A DNA stretch of 64,000 bases from assembly GCA_965261255.1 (NCBI GenBank), contig CBDHCQ010000004.1:3162001-3226000 (forward strand). The letters are read 5' to 3'. Below the pieces are notes generated by a model, which worked only from the letters and a program-made list of their open reading frames with translations, ran no database searches and had not been told where the DNA came from. This stretch comes from Bin80 sp965261255 (GTDB lineage Bacteria > Bacteroidota > Rhodothermia > Rhodothermales > Bin80). Below are positions 18,781 to 27,238 of the stretch, piece by piece. Every line of letters starts with the position of its first letter. The first letter of the stretch is position 1. The position numbers and the translations under genes are program-made.

Positions 18781-19646
18781 TTCCCTGATTCAATTACCTT
18801 TAATGTTTTCGGAACGCATGACGGTCGTGCTTCCGGTAAGGACATTCTCCATTAGCCCAAGATACGGTCGTCCATGATTAGTAGCTTTCATTTATGCTGC
18901 CCTGCTTAGTCCGCTCACTTAGACGTCAGATTCTCCTGCAAATGAGCCCAGAAGTCATAATGACATGGAAATGCGATTTAGGCCGAATTTCCGGTTGTGA
19001 TCGAAATGATACATGCCAATTTAACGGAATTCCTGCCAAACTGTAACCAGCATGGTTGTCATTGACGCTTCAGCACCCGTTGCGGACCTGCCGAAGCAGG
19101 ACCAAGCCCAGGTAGCCTCCGCGTACTTTCAGGCTTGGTTAATGCCCTACCGCTATCCCAACGGACCGCACACAGTATCGCAACTGGGTCACAAGTATGC
19201 GACATACGGTTTGAGTTATAACTCCCCATAATTTGGATTTGCTGGTCCTTTTACGACAGGGGCTGTCTCTCTAGGCAAATCAAGATTTTTTTCATCCTGG
19301 TAGTTGTGCGCTGTTGATAGACTTGAACTGTCGCGTAATACACACTCCCACCATTGCCCTTAGGCCATAAATAAGTGCCGATTTTAAAACCGGTCTAGCG
19401 ACAATTCTTTGGAAAAAGAAGTCCCGTACACACCTGTCGCGTCCTGCAAAATGTAGCACATTTTGTAGACTTAAACTAACACGGACGCGGTAGCCTGCTA
19501 TCGGTCAACCGGATCTGTGCTGTGCCTCGGGTCCGCTTCAATGCAGGTGAGCATTCCATGGTGAACCTTTGACCTCCTGTGACTGTACATTTTGCCATCG
19601 TCAGACGCTAATCCGCTGAATCCCCATCAAGTACGAGATAACCAAA
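18781..19646. other. Non-coding region between metallophosphoesterase and propeller B
   Basis: From about 19253 the sequence matches the region upstream of propeller C (21312 onward): ctctaggcaaatcaa versus ctcggcaaatcaa, then gatagacttgaac in both, then acattttg and the tagcctgcta block. A 59-codon reading frame at 19052-19231 (starting MVVIDASAPVADL, containing QVASAYFQAWLMP) is visible but has no recognised family and is probably not a gene or is a fragment. Upstream of 18781 the promoter of the phosphoesterase must lie here, but no clear box stands out. Confidence 0.5.
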
Positions 19647-21140
19647 ATGATCTCACCCAATCAGTATCTAGGAGGCCTCATGGTCGCTCTTGCCTTGCTC
19701 CTCGGTGCCTGCTCCCAGCAAGCACCATCCGAACCCGGAACCGTTGACAGCTTCCAGCAAGCACCATCCGAAACCGTGACCATTGACAGTTCCAACGCGC
19801 AGATCGTAACCAGCACCCCCGCAAGTTCGGAGGCGACATGCACATTCAGTGAGGAACCCGTCTTAATCATAGGCGATAACGAGGAAGATGACAACCAATG
19901 GTTCTCCGTGATCCGGGGAATGGGGCGTCTGTCAGATGGATCCATCGCGGTGCTTGATTACGAGTTTACCGAAGTTCGCATTTTTGACGCGTCGGGGCGC
20001 CACCTACGGTCGATGGGCCAGCGCGGAGAAGGCCCCGGTGAGTTCACCGATCCGTTTATCCTGTGGGTCACGGCAGGCGACACGCTTTGGGTGGGAAACG
20101 CCCGGCCTTGGAGCTATAATGTTTTCACGTCCCAAGGACAATTCGTGCGAAGGGTCAGGCTCGAGCCGGTATATCCGAACCCGTCAAGGGCTGGGGGCGT
20201 GCTCCAAAACGGGTACTCTGTGAACTCCAAAGTGGGAGGGACAGGAATGCCCACCCCGGACTTTGACGTTCCAGACACGATGATAGTGGAGATCCACGAT
20301 CCCGAAGGGAAGTTTGTCGGTAACCTCGCCCGAATTCCCCACATAACCTATGGCCAGGTCAGTGAAAGCCCCGAGAATTCCTATTTGTACCCGCTCTTCG
20401 AAGCCGGCGCCGAAGTTGACGCGCTGGGGTCAACCATCGTACTGGCACACGGGAGCAAACCCGAGGTACAGGTTCTGGACGATGAATTCAACTTACGGAT
20501 GACCATCCGCTGGTCAGAACCGAACCGTGAGGTTACGCGTGCGGACATACGTGCTTGGCGCGAGGATTGGCGGGAGAGCCGTAGTCCTTCGGTCTGGAGT
20601 CAGAGTGATGATGCCAGGATTAGCCGGGAACGTCCGGCGGCTGACGTTTTCCCAGCTATGTCCAGTGTCAGGATCGGTAGTGACGGCCGCATCTGGGTCC
20701 GCCAATACGACCGGCCTCGGGAAGATCGTGGATGGCTCGCCTTCGGTGCTGACGGCAAATTCTTTTGTCACATGGCCCAGCTCCCCAGCGATGTTTGGGA
20801 ATTCGGAGCCGACTATGTGCTCTTGCTTCACCGGTCCGAACTTGGGGCCTATACCGTTCAGATGCATCGCCTCACGTTACCTTCGTAGCCTGCGTACGAA
20901 GTAAAGACGATGCAGACCCGGCCTTGTCAAAGATATTCTTCGTAGCAGCAACCTGCGTGGGTCAGCTCACATCTTCTATGTAGCAGGACGGAGAAGTAGA
21001 CGGGCGTCTCCACAGATGCCGGAGCGCGGTTGGTTGCGGACGCTCGTTTAGTCCTTTCCAAGGCAGCAGACGCTGGGAGTATTAATGAGATCAGGTTTCT
21101 ATCTCATGCACACGTCCCGTTCGAATCTTGCGCATTTGCA
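19253..21140 (+). repeat. Repeat unit B (propeller gene plus flanks)
   Basis: Second copy of the propeller unit. Its upstream flank is recognisable further out than that of unit A, starting near 19253. Its 3' tail extends to about 21140, including tgagatcaggtttctatctc, which corresponds to the tail of unit A near 17320. Unit C begins about 170 bp later, so B and C are nearly head-to-tail. Confidence 0.65.
19647..20888 (+). CDS. 6-bladed beta-propeller lipoprotein, tandem paralogue B
   Basis: 413 residues. The signal peptide ends in the clear lipobox LLLGAC, so it is a probable outer-membrane or periplasmic lipoprotein. A low-complexity linker follows in which a 13-residue unit is doubled (QQAPSEPGTVDSF then QQAPSETVTIDSS). 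The propeller has the same blade motifs as paralogue A (LSDGSIAVLDYEFTEVRIFD, GDTLWVGNARPWSYNVFT, GSTIVLAHGSKPEVQVLDD). Long identical blocks in the propeller and divergence in loops indicate paralogues under selection rather than fresh copies. The function is unknown. Confidence 0.82.
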   Translation: MISPNQYLGGLMVALALLLGACSQQAPSEPGTVDSFQQAPSETVTIDSSNAQIVTSTPASSEATCTFSEEPVLIIGDNEEDDNQWFSVIRGMGRLSDGSIAVLDYEFTEVRIFDASGRHLRSMGQRGEGPGEFTDPFILWVTAGDTLWVGNARPWSYNVFTSQGQFVRRVRLEPVYPNPSRAGGVLQNGYSVNSKVGGTGMPTPDFDVPDTMIVEIHDPEGKFVGNLARIPHITYGQVSESPENSYLYPLFEAGAEVDALGSTIVLAHGSKPEVQVLDDEFNLRMTIRWSEPNREVTRADIRAWREDWRESRSPSVWSQSDDARISRERPAADVFPAMSSVRIGSDGRIWVRQYDRPREDRGWLAFGADGKFFCHMAQLPSDVWEFGADYVLLLHRSELGAYTVQMHRLTLPS

Positions 21141-21640
21141 CTAACGGTGGCTCCTCAATTAGTCCATAAGCGCTTAATGGTAACTTATCCAGCCATGCAA
21201 TCAAAGTCTGGCTTTGTTCGTGGGCGTGAAAACTGCAGCTTGAAAACACTTTAGCCCGACGTTTGAAGTCTTTCCGGCAGGCGGCAATGATGTTGGGATT
21301 GGCTAGTTCTTTCATGACGGAACCTGTTTCTCTCGGCAAATCAAAGTTTTTCTATCCTAGTAGATGTGCCACAGCTGATAGACTTGAACCGTCCGATGAC
21401 AATTCGATTGGAACACGAAGTTCAGCATACACCCGTCACACACTACAAAACATGCGACATTTTGCAGACATATCCTACTAGGGCGGCGTAGTCTGCTATT
21501 TGTCAACCAGATCTGTGCTGTGCTTCAGTCCCCTTCAATGCAGATAAGCTTTCGATGGTGAATCTTACACGACTACCGACTGTACACTCGGTGGTCGTCA
21601 GACACCCCCCCATATCCTCGTCCAACACGAGATAACGAGA
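20889..21640. other. Non-coding spacer between propellers B and C
   Basis: The region is made of the 3' tail of unit B (to about 21140), a short linker, and the 5' flank of unit C (from about 21312). Open frames here are short, lack any family signal and do not correspond between copies. No terminator-like hairpin with a T run was found. Confidence 0.5.
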
Positions 21641-22965
21641 ATGATTACGCTTAATCAGTGTCTACATAGCCTTGTGGTCGCGCTTGCCTTGTTCCTTGGT
21701 GCCTGCTCCCGGCAAGTACCGTCCGAAACCTGGAATATTAACAGCTCCCGGCAAGCACTATCTGAACCCCTGACCATTGACAGCTCCAACGCGCAGATCG
21801 TAACTAGCACCCCGGCAAGTTCGGAGGCGACATGCACATTCAGTGAAGAACCCGTCTTGGTCATCGGAGATGACGAGGAAGACGACAACCAATGGTTCTC
21901 TTATATCTGGGGGACGGGACGTCTGTCAGATGGATCCATAGCGGTGGTTGATAACGACCTTTATGAAGTTCGTGTTTTCGACGCGTCGGGGCGTCACCTG
22001 CGATCAATGGGCCAACGCGGCGAAGGCCCCGGTGAGTTCACCAATCCCACTTCCCTGTGGATCACGGCAGGTGACACGCTTTGGGTGGGCAACTACCGGC
22101 CTTGGAGCTACACTGTATTCACGGCCCAAGGCCAATTCGTGCGGAGGATCCTGCTTGATCCGGTGTTCCAAAACCGGTCAGAAGCTGGGGGCGTACTCGA
22201 AAACGGGTACACCGTGAACGCCAAAGAGGTAAGGATAGGAATGCGCACCCCGGACTTTGGCGTTCCAGACACGATGATAGTGGAGATCCACGATCCCGAC
22301 GGGAAACTTGTCGGCCACCTCGCCCGGATTCCCCACATAACCTATGGCACAGTACGTGAGGCCCCCGAGAACCTCTATTTGTTCCCGCTCTTTGAGGCAA
22401 ACGCCGAAGTTGACGCGCTGGGATCAACCATCGTGCTGGCACACGGGAGCAAACCCGAGATACAGGTTCTGGACGATGAATTCAACTTACGGATGACCAT
22501 CCGCTGGCCAGAACCGAACCGTGAGGTTACGCGCGCAGACATACGTGCTTGGCGCGAGGATTACCGAAAGCTCCGTAGCCCTGCTCGATACATGCTTAGC
22601 CGAGAACGTCCGGTTGCTGACGTTTTCCCGGTTATGTCCAGTGTCAAGATCGGTCGTGACGGCCGCATCTGGGTCCGCCAATACGACCGGCCCCGGGAAG
22701 ACCGTGGGTGGCTTGCCTTTGGTGCTGACGGCAAATTCTTTTGTCACATGGCCCAGACCCCCGGCAGTGTTCGGGAATTCGGAGCCGACTATTTGCTCCT
22801 GCGTCACGAGCCCGAACTTGGGGTCCATACCGTACGGATGCATCGCCTCACGTCACCTTCTTAGCTTGCGTATGAAATACAGACGACGCAGACCCGGCCT
22901 TGTGGAAGGCATTCTTCATGGCGGCAGCCTACGTGGGTCAGCCCGGCATCCTTCCATTCGACAGA
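21312..22965 (+). repeat. Repeat unit C (propeller gene plus flanks)
   Basis: Third copy. The upstream flank shares tgtttctctcggcaaatcaa with unit B, and the 3' tail after the stop again contains gacccggccttgt and gcattcttc. Similarity fades near 22965, before the GIY-YIG gene. With units A and B this makes three same-strand copies across about 7.4 kb. Confidence 0.65.
21641..22864 (+). CDS. 6-bladed beta-propeller lipoprotein, tandem paralogue C
   Basis: 407 residues. The lipobox is FLGAC. The doubled linker is present but more diverged than in B (RQVPSETWNINSS then RQALSEPLTIDSS). The propeller motifs repeat (LSDGSIAVVDNDLYEVRVFD, GDTLWVGNYRPWSYTVFT, DALGSTIVLAHGSKPEIQVL). Relative to B there is a short deletion in the loop after RADIRAWREDYRKLRSP. 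The C-terminus MHRLTSPS is nearly identical in all three. It is probably secreted and lipid-anchored; ligand and role are unknown. Confidence 0.82.
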   Translation: MITLNQCLHSLVVALALFLGACSRQVPSETWNINSSRQALSEPLTIDSSNAQIVTSTPASSEATCTFSEEPVLVIGDDEEDDNQWFSYIWGTGRLSDGSIAVVDNDLYEVRVFDASGRHLRSMGQRGEGPGEFTNPTSLWITAGDTLWVGNYRPWSYTVFTAQGQFVRRILLDPVFQNRSEAGGVLENGYTVNAKEVRIGMRTPDFGVPDTMIVEIHDPDGKLVGHLARIPHITYGTVREAPENLYLFPLFEANAEVDALGSTIVLAHGSKPEIQVLDDEFNLRMTIRWPEPNREVTRADIRAWREDYRKLRSPARYMLSRERPVADVFPVMSSVKIGRDGRIWVRQYDRPREDRGWLAFGADGKFFCHMAQTPGSVREFGADYLLLRHEPELGVHTVRMHRLTSPS

Positions 22966-23306
22966 ACCGAGAAGGTGTGTGTGAAACTTTGTTTATCAAA
23001 CGAGAATTCGGACGAGTGAACCACAGAAGCCGTGGAATGGGTGCGTGAAATCTGCGCGGATCGTGGACAAAATTCACTAATCGGAGATCTCACTCGAGAC
23101 AAAGCATCTGTCGACACAAAAAACGGCGAACCCATGCCGATGAGTCGCGTAACCCGACTATATTTAACCAGGTTAAGCCGGAAATTGGCGGGTCAACAGA
23201 TAAGAATGAATAATTTTGCAACAGGCTTCTACAATTCTGACCGGTTCCGGTGGCCATGCGATGCCTGCAGGACGCCCCGCCCGTACTGCAGGGGAAGGAA
23301 GGGAGA
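22865..23306. other. Non-coding region before the GIY-YIG gene
   Basis: It starts with the tail of repeat unit C. Beyond that no gene is supported; short frames on both strands lack recognisable domains. A purine-rich ribosome-binding stretch (ggaagggag, about 23297-23305) lies directly before the ATG at 23307. Confidence 0.45.
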
Positions 23307-24167
23307 ATGACTGGACAGCGCCCCTTTAAGATTCAGATCTTCATGGCCGAAGGGCTTCCCGAAGGACTGCGTCTGGTCGAGAAGTCAAACTGGATCGGCC
23401 AAGGTATCGTGTGTCCACGAGGGAGGTACTCGCAGGTGAAGGGGCGACCAGAGTTTTCTCGCAGTGGTGTTTACCTGTTGGTCGGCCAGGATGGCGACCG
23501 GTTACCCAAACTGTATGTGGGCGAAGCAGAACATATCAGGAAACGCCTCAACTGGCACTATGCGAACAAGGACTTCTGGCAGCAGGCAATCATCTTTACC
23601 GCGAAGGAACCGCCTCTGAACAAGGCACAGGTCAAATACCTCGAGGCCCGTTTGTTGGAATTGGCGAAGAATCATAGGCGATCGAAGCTGGAAAACAGCA
23701 GCGCATCACTCCTTCCGCGGCTTTCCGAGGCTGACGAAGCCGAGATAGAGGGTTTCTTGGATGAGCTGCTGTCCCTCCTTCCTGTCCTCGGTGTAACGTA
23801 TTTCGAACCCGACGAAACACCCGGCGTGGATCGTACGGTATATTGTTTGGAAGGACCCGGCTGTAGCGCGAAAGGCCTCGAAGTGAATACGGGTTTCAAG
23901 GTCCTGCAGGAATCGCTTGCGCGTGCAGAGCCGGTGGCATCATTCAAAAAACAACAGCCCGGCTACTATCTTCAGCGGCAAGATCTCATCGCTGATGAGA
24001 CATTGCGGAAGACAGACGATGGTTATTGCTTTACAAAGGACTGGGTCTTTGGCTCGCCTTCAGCTGCAGCGGCTATCTGCCTCGGTAGGAGCGCCAATGG
24101 ACTCAATGAATGGAAGGATAAGTCCGGTACCTCTCTGAAGGATAACCGTAAGAAAGAGACTGCTTAG
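23307..24167 (+). CDS. GIY-YIG nuclease family protein with DUF4357 domain
   Basis: About 286 residues from the ATG preceded by a strong purine-rich ribosome-binding site; the frame opens 19 codons earlier but without such a site. The GIY-YIG-like core reads SGVYLLVGQ ... PKLYVGEAEHIRKRLNWHY (about 50-80), with a later conserved glutamate in QVKYLEARLLELA. The C-terminal part (about 205-275) matches DUF4357 (SFKKQQPGYYLQRQDL, GSPSAAAAICLGRSANGLNEW), a small domain often found on restriction-modification and defence-linked proteins. No methyltransferase or other restriction gene is adjacent. The activity is a family inference. Confidence 0.82.
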   Translation: MTGQRPFKIQIFMAEGLPEGLRLVEKSNWIGQGIVCPRGRYSQVKGRPEFSRSGVYLLVGQDGDRLPKLYVGEAEHIRKRLNWHYANKDFWQQAIIFTAKEPPLNKAQVKYLEARLLELAKNHRRSKLENSSASLLPRLSEADEAEIEGFLDELLSLLPVLGVTYFEPDETPGVDRTVYCLEGPGCSAKGLEVNTGFKVLQESLARAEPVASFKKQQPGYYLQRQDLIADETLRKTDDGYCFTKDWVFGSPSAAAAICLGRSANGLNEWKDKSGTSLKDNRKKETA

Positions 24168-24224
24168 GCATAGTTACCGTTTCGGTGAAGAGCTCGTTCG
24201 TGTGTCTTGAGCATTCTTAGATAC

Positions 24225-24527
24225 CTATAACACATACGCTGGTGGCGGCGGATAGCAGTACGCTCCGCCGTAGGGAAAGGGTGTGGTGCAGGGTGAAGTG
24301 GGCAACGGCGCTGGATGCCTGCCATGTAGTATTATTGATCGTTTGGTAGGACCGACGGGCCGTTTGCCGTAGGGGTTGTTTCCTTTGGTGCACATGTCAG
24401 CAATCAGCGCTCTCGTTGCGTCCGTGAAGGCTTGGGCTATGTTCAGGATCCTGTTCAACTCGATGTGCAGGAGAGCTTCGTTATTGCTCATGTTCAGCGA
24501 CAAAACTTTGTTGCTGTTAAGGCTCAA
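24225..24527 (-). CDS. Hypothetical small protein with proline-rich tail
   Basis: 100 codons. A predicted helical part (EALLHIELNRILNIAQAFTDATRALIADM, cut: about residues 17-45) is followed by a basic and proline/tyrosine-rich tail ending GGAYCYPPPPAYVL. No family is recognised and no neighbour suggests a role. It could equally be a chance frame; there is no clear ribosome-binding site. An alternative start is the internal ATG at codon 13. Confidence 0.25.
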   Translation of the reverse strand: MSLNSNKVLSLNMSNNEALLHIELNRILNIAQAFTDATRALIADMCTKGNNPYGKRPVGPTKRSIILHGRHPAPLPTSPCTTPFPYGGAYCYPPPPAYVL

Positions 24528-24555
24528 TGAAGTTAATCTAGGAGTGTGTCAGCCT

Positions 24556-24584
24556 GGCAACGCCCATGTTTTGTAGGGCGTGCC
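24556..24584. terminator. Hairpin GGCaACGCCC / GGGCGTGCC
   Basis: A nine-base-pair stem with one bulged A (24556-24565 with 24576-24584) and a ten-base loop. It lies in the 260-bp gene-free stretch between the small hypothetical frame and the outer-membrane protein gene, which reads toward it on the minus strand. There is no strong T run on either side, so it may be a weak terminator or an mRNA-stabilising structure. Confidence 0.35.
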
Positions 24585-24787
24585 TGATGAAGATTAAGCC
24601 GTAGGACCGGTATGCGGGTGCATTGGTTGAGGTTATGGCATCCGTACATAAGCCCGTGATAAGTTGGTGCTTGATGAGGATGTGATCTGCAATTGGCACA
24701 ACCGATCTGCAACCAGTCCCTGCCTTGCGTGAAGTTTAATAACCCGCTTGGAACGTCACCCTTAGGGACAGCAGGAGCGGAATTCTG

Positions 24788-25405
24788 CTATAGTCCAACC
24801 GAAAGACGTAACATTGCCGTATTGAGCCTCTGTGTATCACCGACAGTTAGAGAGATAAACTCTAGTACCAACTCGTCTTCAATGAAGCGGGTCAACCCAA
24901 AGACATAAGCGACTTCAGGGTACAGGCTTATTGGCCCCAGATTGATAACGAGACCACCTCCGATCTCTCCCGCGTAAGAAAGAGGTGATAGATCATTGCC
25001 GAGTTGGTGGTCGGTGTTGACTGGGATCCTAAATACCGGACCGGCAAAGACGTAAGGACTCACTACTTGAGAAGGAAAGCCTATTCGCAGCAGCAGGAAC
25101 AGTTCAACCAGCGAAACCTCAAATTTTTCGCGGATCGATGGGAAGTTAGTCTCCAATCCATCAAATAGCTGCCCGGCTGCCATATACCGGCCGCCGCCGC
25201 GCAGTGCTGCTGCCGGGCCAAGCGGGACTTCTGCCCACAATCCTACATGCCAGCCGTTTTGGCTTGAAAATTTCGTTTCCAGCTCATTGAGTCTGATTTC
25301 ATTCAGTCGCTGGAAATTCGCCCCGGCGCTAATACCAAAGGTCTGGGAAATTGCGGTGGGAGCAACGAGCATACCTAAGACAAAAACAAATACAGATCGG
25401 TACAT
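24788..25405 (-). CDS. Outer membrane beta-barrel protein (porin-family, PorT-like)
   Basis: 205 residues with a signal peptide (MYRSVFVFVLGMLVAPTAISQ). The rest alternates hydrophobic and polar residues as in small 8-stranded barrels: FGISAGANFQRL, GWHVGLWAEVPLG, AALRGGGRYM, FLLLRIGFP, VSPYVFAGPVFRI, GEIGGGLVINLGPISLYPE, and a final LNTAMLRLSVGL ending in a hydrophobic residue, the usual barrel-insertion signal. It is divergent from bshA. No specific function can be assigned. Confidence 0.78.
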   Translation of the reverse strand: MYRSVFVFVLGMLVAPTAISQTFGISAGANFQRLNEIRLNELETKFSSQNGWHVGLWAEVPLGPAAALRGGGRYMAAGQLFDGLETNFPSIREKFEVSLVELFLLLRIGFPSQVVSPYVFAGPVFRIPVNTDHQLGNDLSPLSYAGEIGGGLVINLGPISLYPEVAYVFGLTRFIEDELVLEFISLTVGDTQRLNTAMLRLSVGL

Positions 25406-25483
25406 TTTTTAGATCTTATATGACGGACAGTGCAACCTTGTGCTCACTGTACTGGTTTCCGTTTCTACGATACAAACTACATC

Positions 25484-26641
25484 ATGCGCATTGGAATCAC
25501 TTGTTACCCTGTTTATGGTGGAAGTGGGGTTGTAGCCACCGAATTGGGCAGAGCCTTGGCCGCCAGAGGTCACGAAATACACTTTATTGCCTACTCCCTA
25601 CCCTTTCGTCTGAGCAAAATCACGGAAAATATCTATTTCCATGAGGTGAGCGTCACTCGCTATCCGCTGTTTGATTTTCCACCGTACGCACTGTCTCTGA
25701 CTAGCAAGATGGTAGATGTTGCTAAGTACGAGGCACTGGATTTGCTTCATGTGCACTATGCGATACCACATGCAACCAGCGCTGTTCTGGCACGAGATAT
25801 ACTCAAAAAGCAGTCAATCTCCCTGCCTGTCGTCACGACGTTACATGGCACTGATATCACGATTGTCGGGCAGGATGCTTCTTACGCGCCCGTGGTAACT
25901 TATTCTATCAATGCGTCGGACGGTGTTACGGCTGTGTCCGATTTCCTACGACAGGAGACTTATGATGCCTTCGGTGTGGAGGCTCCTATTAAAGTGATCC
26001 CCAACTTCATCGATACAGAACGCTTCAGCCGACAGGACAAAAAGCACTTCAAGAAGGCGATCTGTCCGGCTAATCAGAAAGTCGTGGTGCACGTATCGAA
26101 TTTCCGACGCGTAAAGAATGTCCCTCACGTCATTGAGGTATTTAAGCGGATACTTCAGGAAGGATTGGCAGTAAGGCTTCTTTTGGTTGGGGACGGCCCA
26201 GATCGATCCAATGCAGAACTGTGCGCGCGTAATTTGGGAATTCAGGATGCTGTGCGGTTTCTAGGAAAACAGGATCCCGTTGCAGAGATTCTGTCCATTG
26301 CCGATCTGTTCTTACTTACCAGTGGATCTGAGTCGTTCGGACTGGCTCCACTGGAAGCAATGGCCTGTGGTGTACCTGTAGTATGCAGTGATATTGGTGG
26401 TTTGCCGGAACTCGTAAGAGGCAGCGGAGCAGGATATTTATGTCCCGTGGGTGATATAGAGGCCTTCTCCCAGGCCTGCACCAAGGTGCTCGTGAACGAT
26501 GAACTACACGCACAAATGGCCAAACGGGCCAGGGAGCATGCTGTACGCCACTACAATACATCTGCAATCGTTTCCCAGTACGAAGCCTACTACGAAGAAA
26601 TTGTTCAGCGTAAGGTCACGAGTTCTTCATTGCCTGAATAA
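25484..26641 (+). CDS. bshA: N-acetyl-alpha-D-glucosaminyl L-malate synthase BshA
   Basis: 385 residues from the ATG that begins MRIGITCYPVYGGSGVVAT; the longer frame (from 25430) adds a tail unlike the family. It is a GT4 glycosyltransferase with the BshA-specific N-terminal block, GTDITIVG in the substrate region, the donor-site VSNFRRVKN, LVGDGPDR and the EX7E-like SESFGLAPLEAMACGVPV. BshA joins GlcNAc from UDP-GlcNAc to L-malate, the first step of bacillithiol synthesis, a thiol made by Firmicutes and many Bacteroidota. It is divergent from the outer-membrane barrel gene, with about 78 bp between the starts. Confidence 0.93.
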   Translation: MRIGITCYPVYGGSGVVATELGRALAARGHEIHFIAYSLPFRLSKITENIYFHEVSVTRYPLFDFPPYALSLTSKMVDVAKYEALDLLHVHYAIPHATSAVLARDILKKQSISLPVVTTLHGTDITIVGQDASYAPVVTYSINASDGVTAVSDFLRQETYDAFGVEAPIKVIPNFIDTERFSRQDKKHFKKAICPANQKVVVHVSNFRRVKNVPHVIEVFKRILQEGLAVRLLLVGDGPDRSNAELCARNLGIQDAVRFLGKQDPVAEILSIADLFLLTSGSESFGLAPLEAMACGVPVVCSDIGGLPELVRGSGAGYLCPVGDIEAFSQACTKVLVNDELHAQMAKRAREHAVRHYNTSAIVSQYEAYYEEIVQRKVTSSSLPE

Positions 26642-26707
26642 CCATGGCTTGGTCGTGCAATACCGTACCAGTCGGAATTCCCTGATTAACGACAAGCTGG
26701 CCTAATT

Positions 26708-27238
26708 CTAATGAACCTTTGAGGGGCGGATCCTGTCGTACGTGGCGAAAGTGAATCCTTCATGTGGATGTTCTTTTACGAGCGCGAACTCTGTCCCTAT
26801 GAGGTGCTCGTAAGGCGGAAAGAAAGTATCTCCTTCATAGGAGCGGTCAATGAGCGTTAGCTCAAGTCGATCTGCTATGGGAATCCCCTCTTCATAGACT
26901 CTGGCGCCGCCGGCAATAAACACCTGATCAGCAGATTCTACATCCTTCAACGCGGCCTCCAATGAAGCAAATGATTCAATGGATGGATGGATTTTTGTTT
27001 TGGGGTTGCTTGTCAATACAAGCATACGCCTATTCGGCAGCGGCCCACCAAAGTCACGTACGAGCCCTTCGCAGGTTAAGCGTCCCATGATCATCGGGAA
27101 ACCACTCGTCAGTCGCTTAAAGTGCCGCATATCTTCGGGGATATGCCAAGGGAGGCGCAGATTGCGACCGATACAGCGATTCTCACGTGCCAGTGCGGCA
27201 ATGACGATCACAAGAGGACGTCTTACATGTTTTCCCAA
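26708..27238 (-). CDS. folA: Dihydrofolate reductase
   Basis: 176 residues. The DHFR pattern is complete: VIVIAALARENRCIG, LPWHIPEDMRHFK with the catalytic acidic residue in PED, PMIMGRLT, NRRMLVLTSN, VFIAGGARVYEE and LTLIDRSYEGDTFFPP. It reduces dihydrofolate to tetrahydrofolate with NADPH, regenerating the cofactor oxidised by thymidylate synthase. It is the last gene of a minus-strand run thyA - amidase - actin - folA, and its start overlaps the end of the actin gene by 16 bp. The annotated ATG may be a few codons early; M1-R7 is not conserved in the family. Confidence 0.95.
   Translation of the reverse strand: MGKHVRRPLVIVIAALARENRCIGRNLRLPWHIPEDMRHFKRLTSGFPMIMGRLTCEGLVRDFGGPLPNRRMLVLTSNPKTKIHPSIESFASLEAALKDVESADQVFIAGGARVYEEGIPIADRLELTLIDRSYEGDTFFPPYEHLIGTEFALVKEHPHEGFTFATYDRIRPSKVH

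Noticed and set aside
19052..19231. 59-codon frame starting MVVIDASAPVADL
   Set aside because: No family was recognised, there is no ribosome-binding site and it lies in a degenerate repeat flank; it is mentioned in the gap description only.
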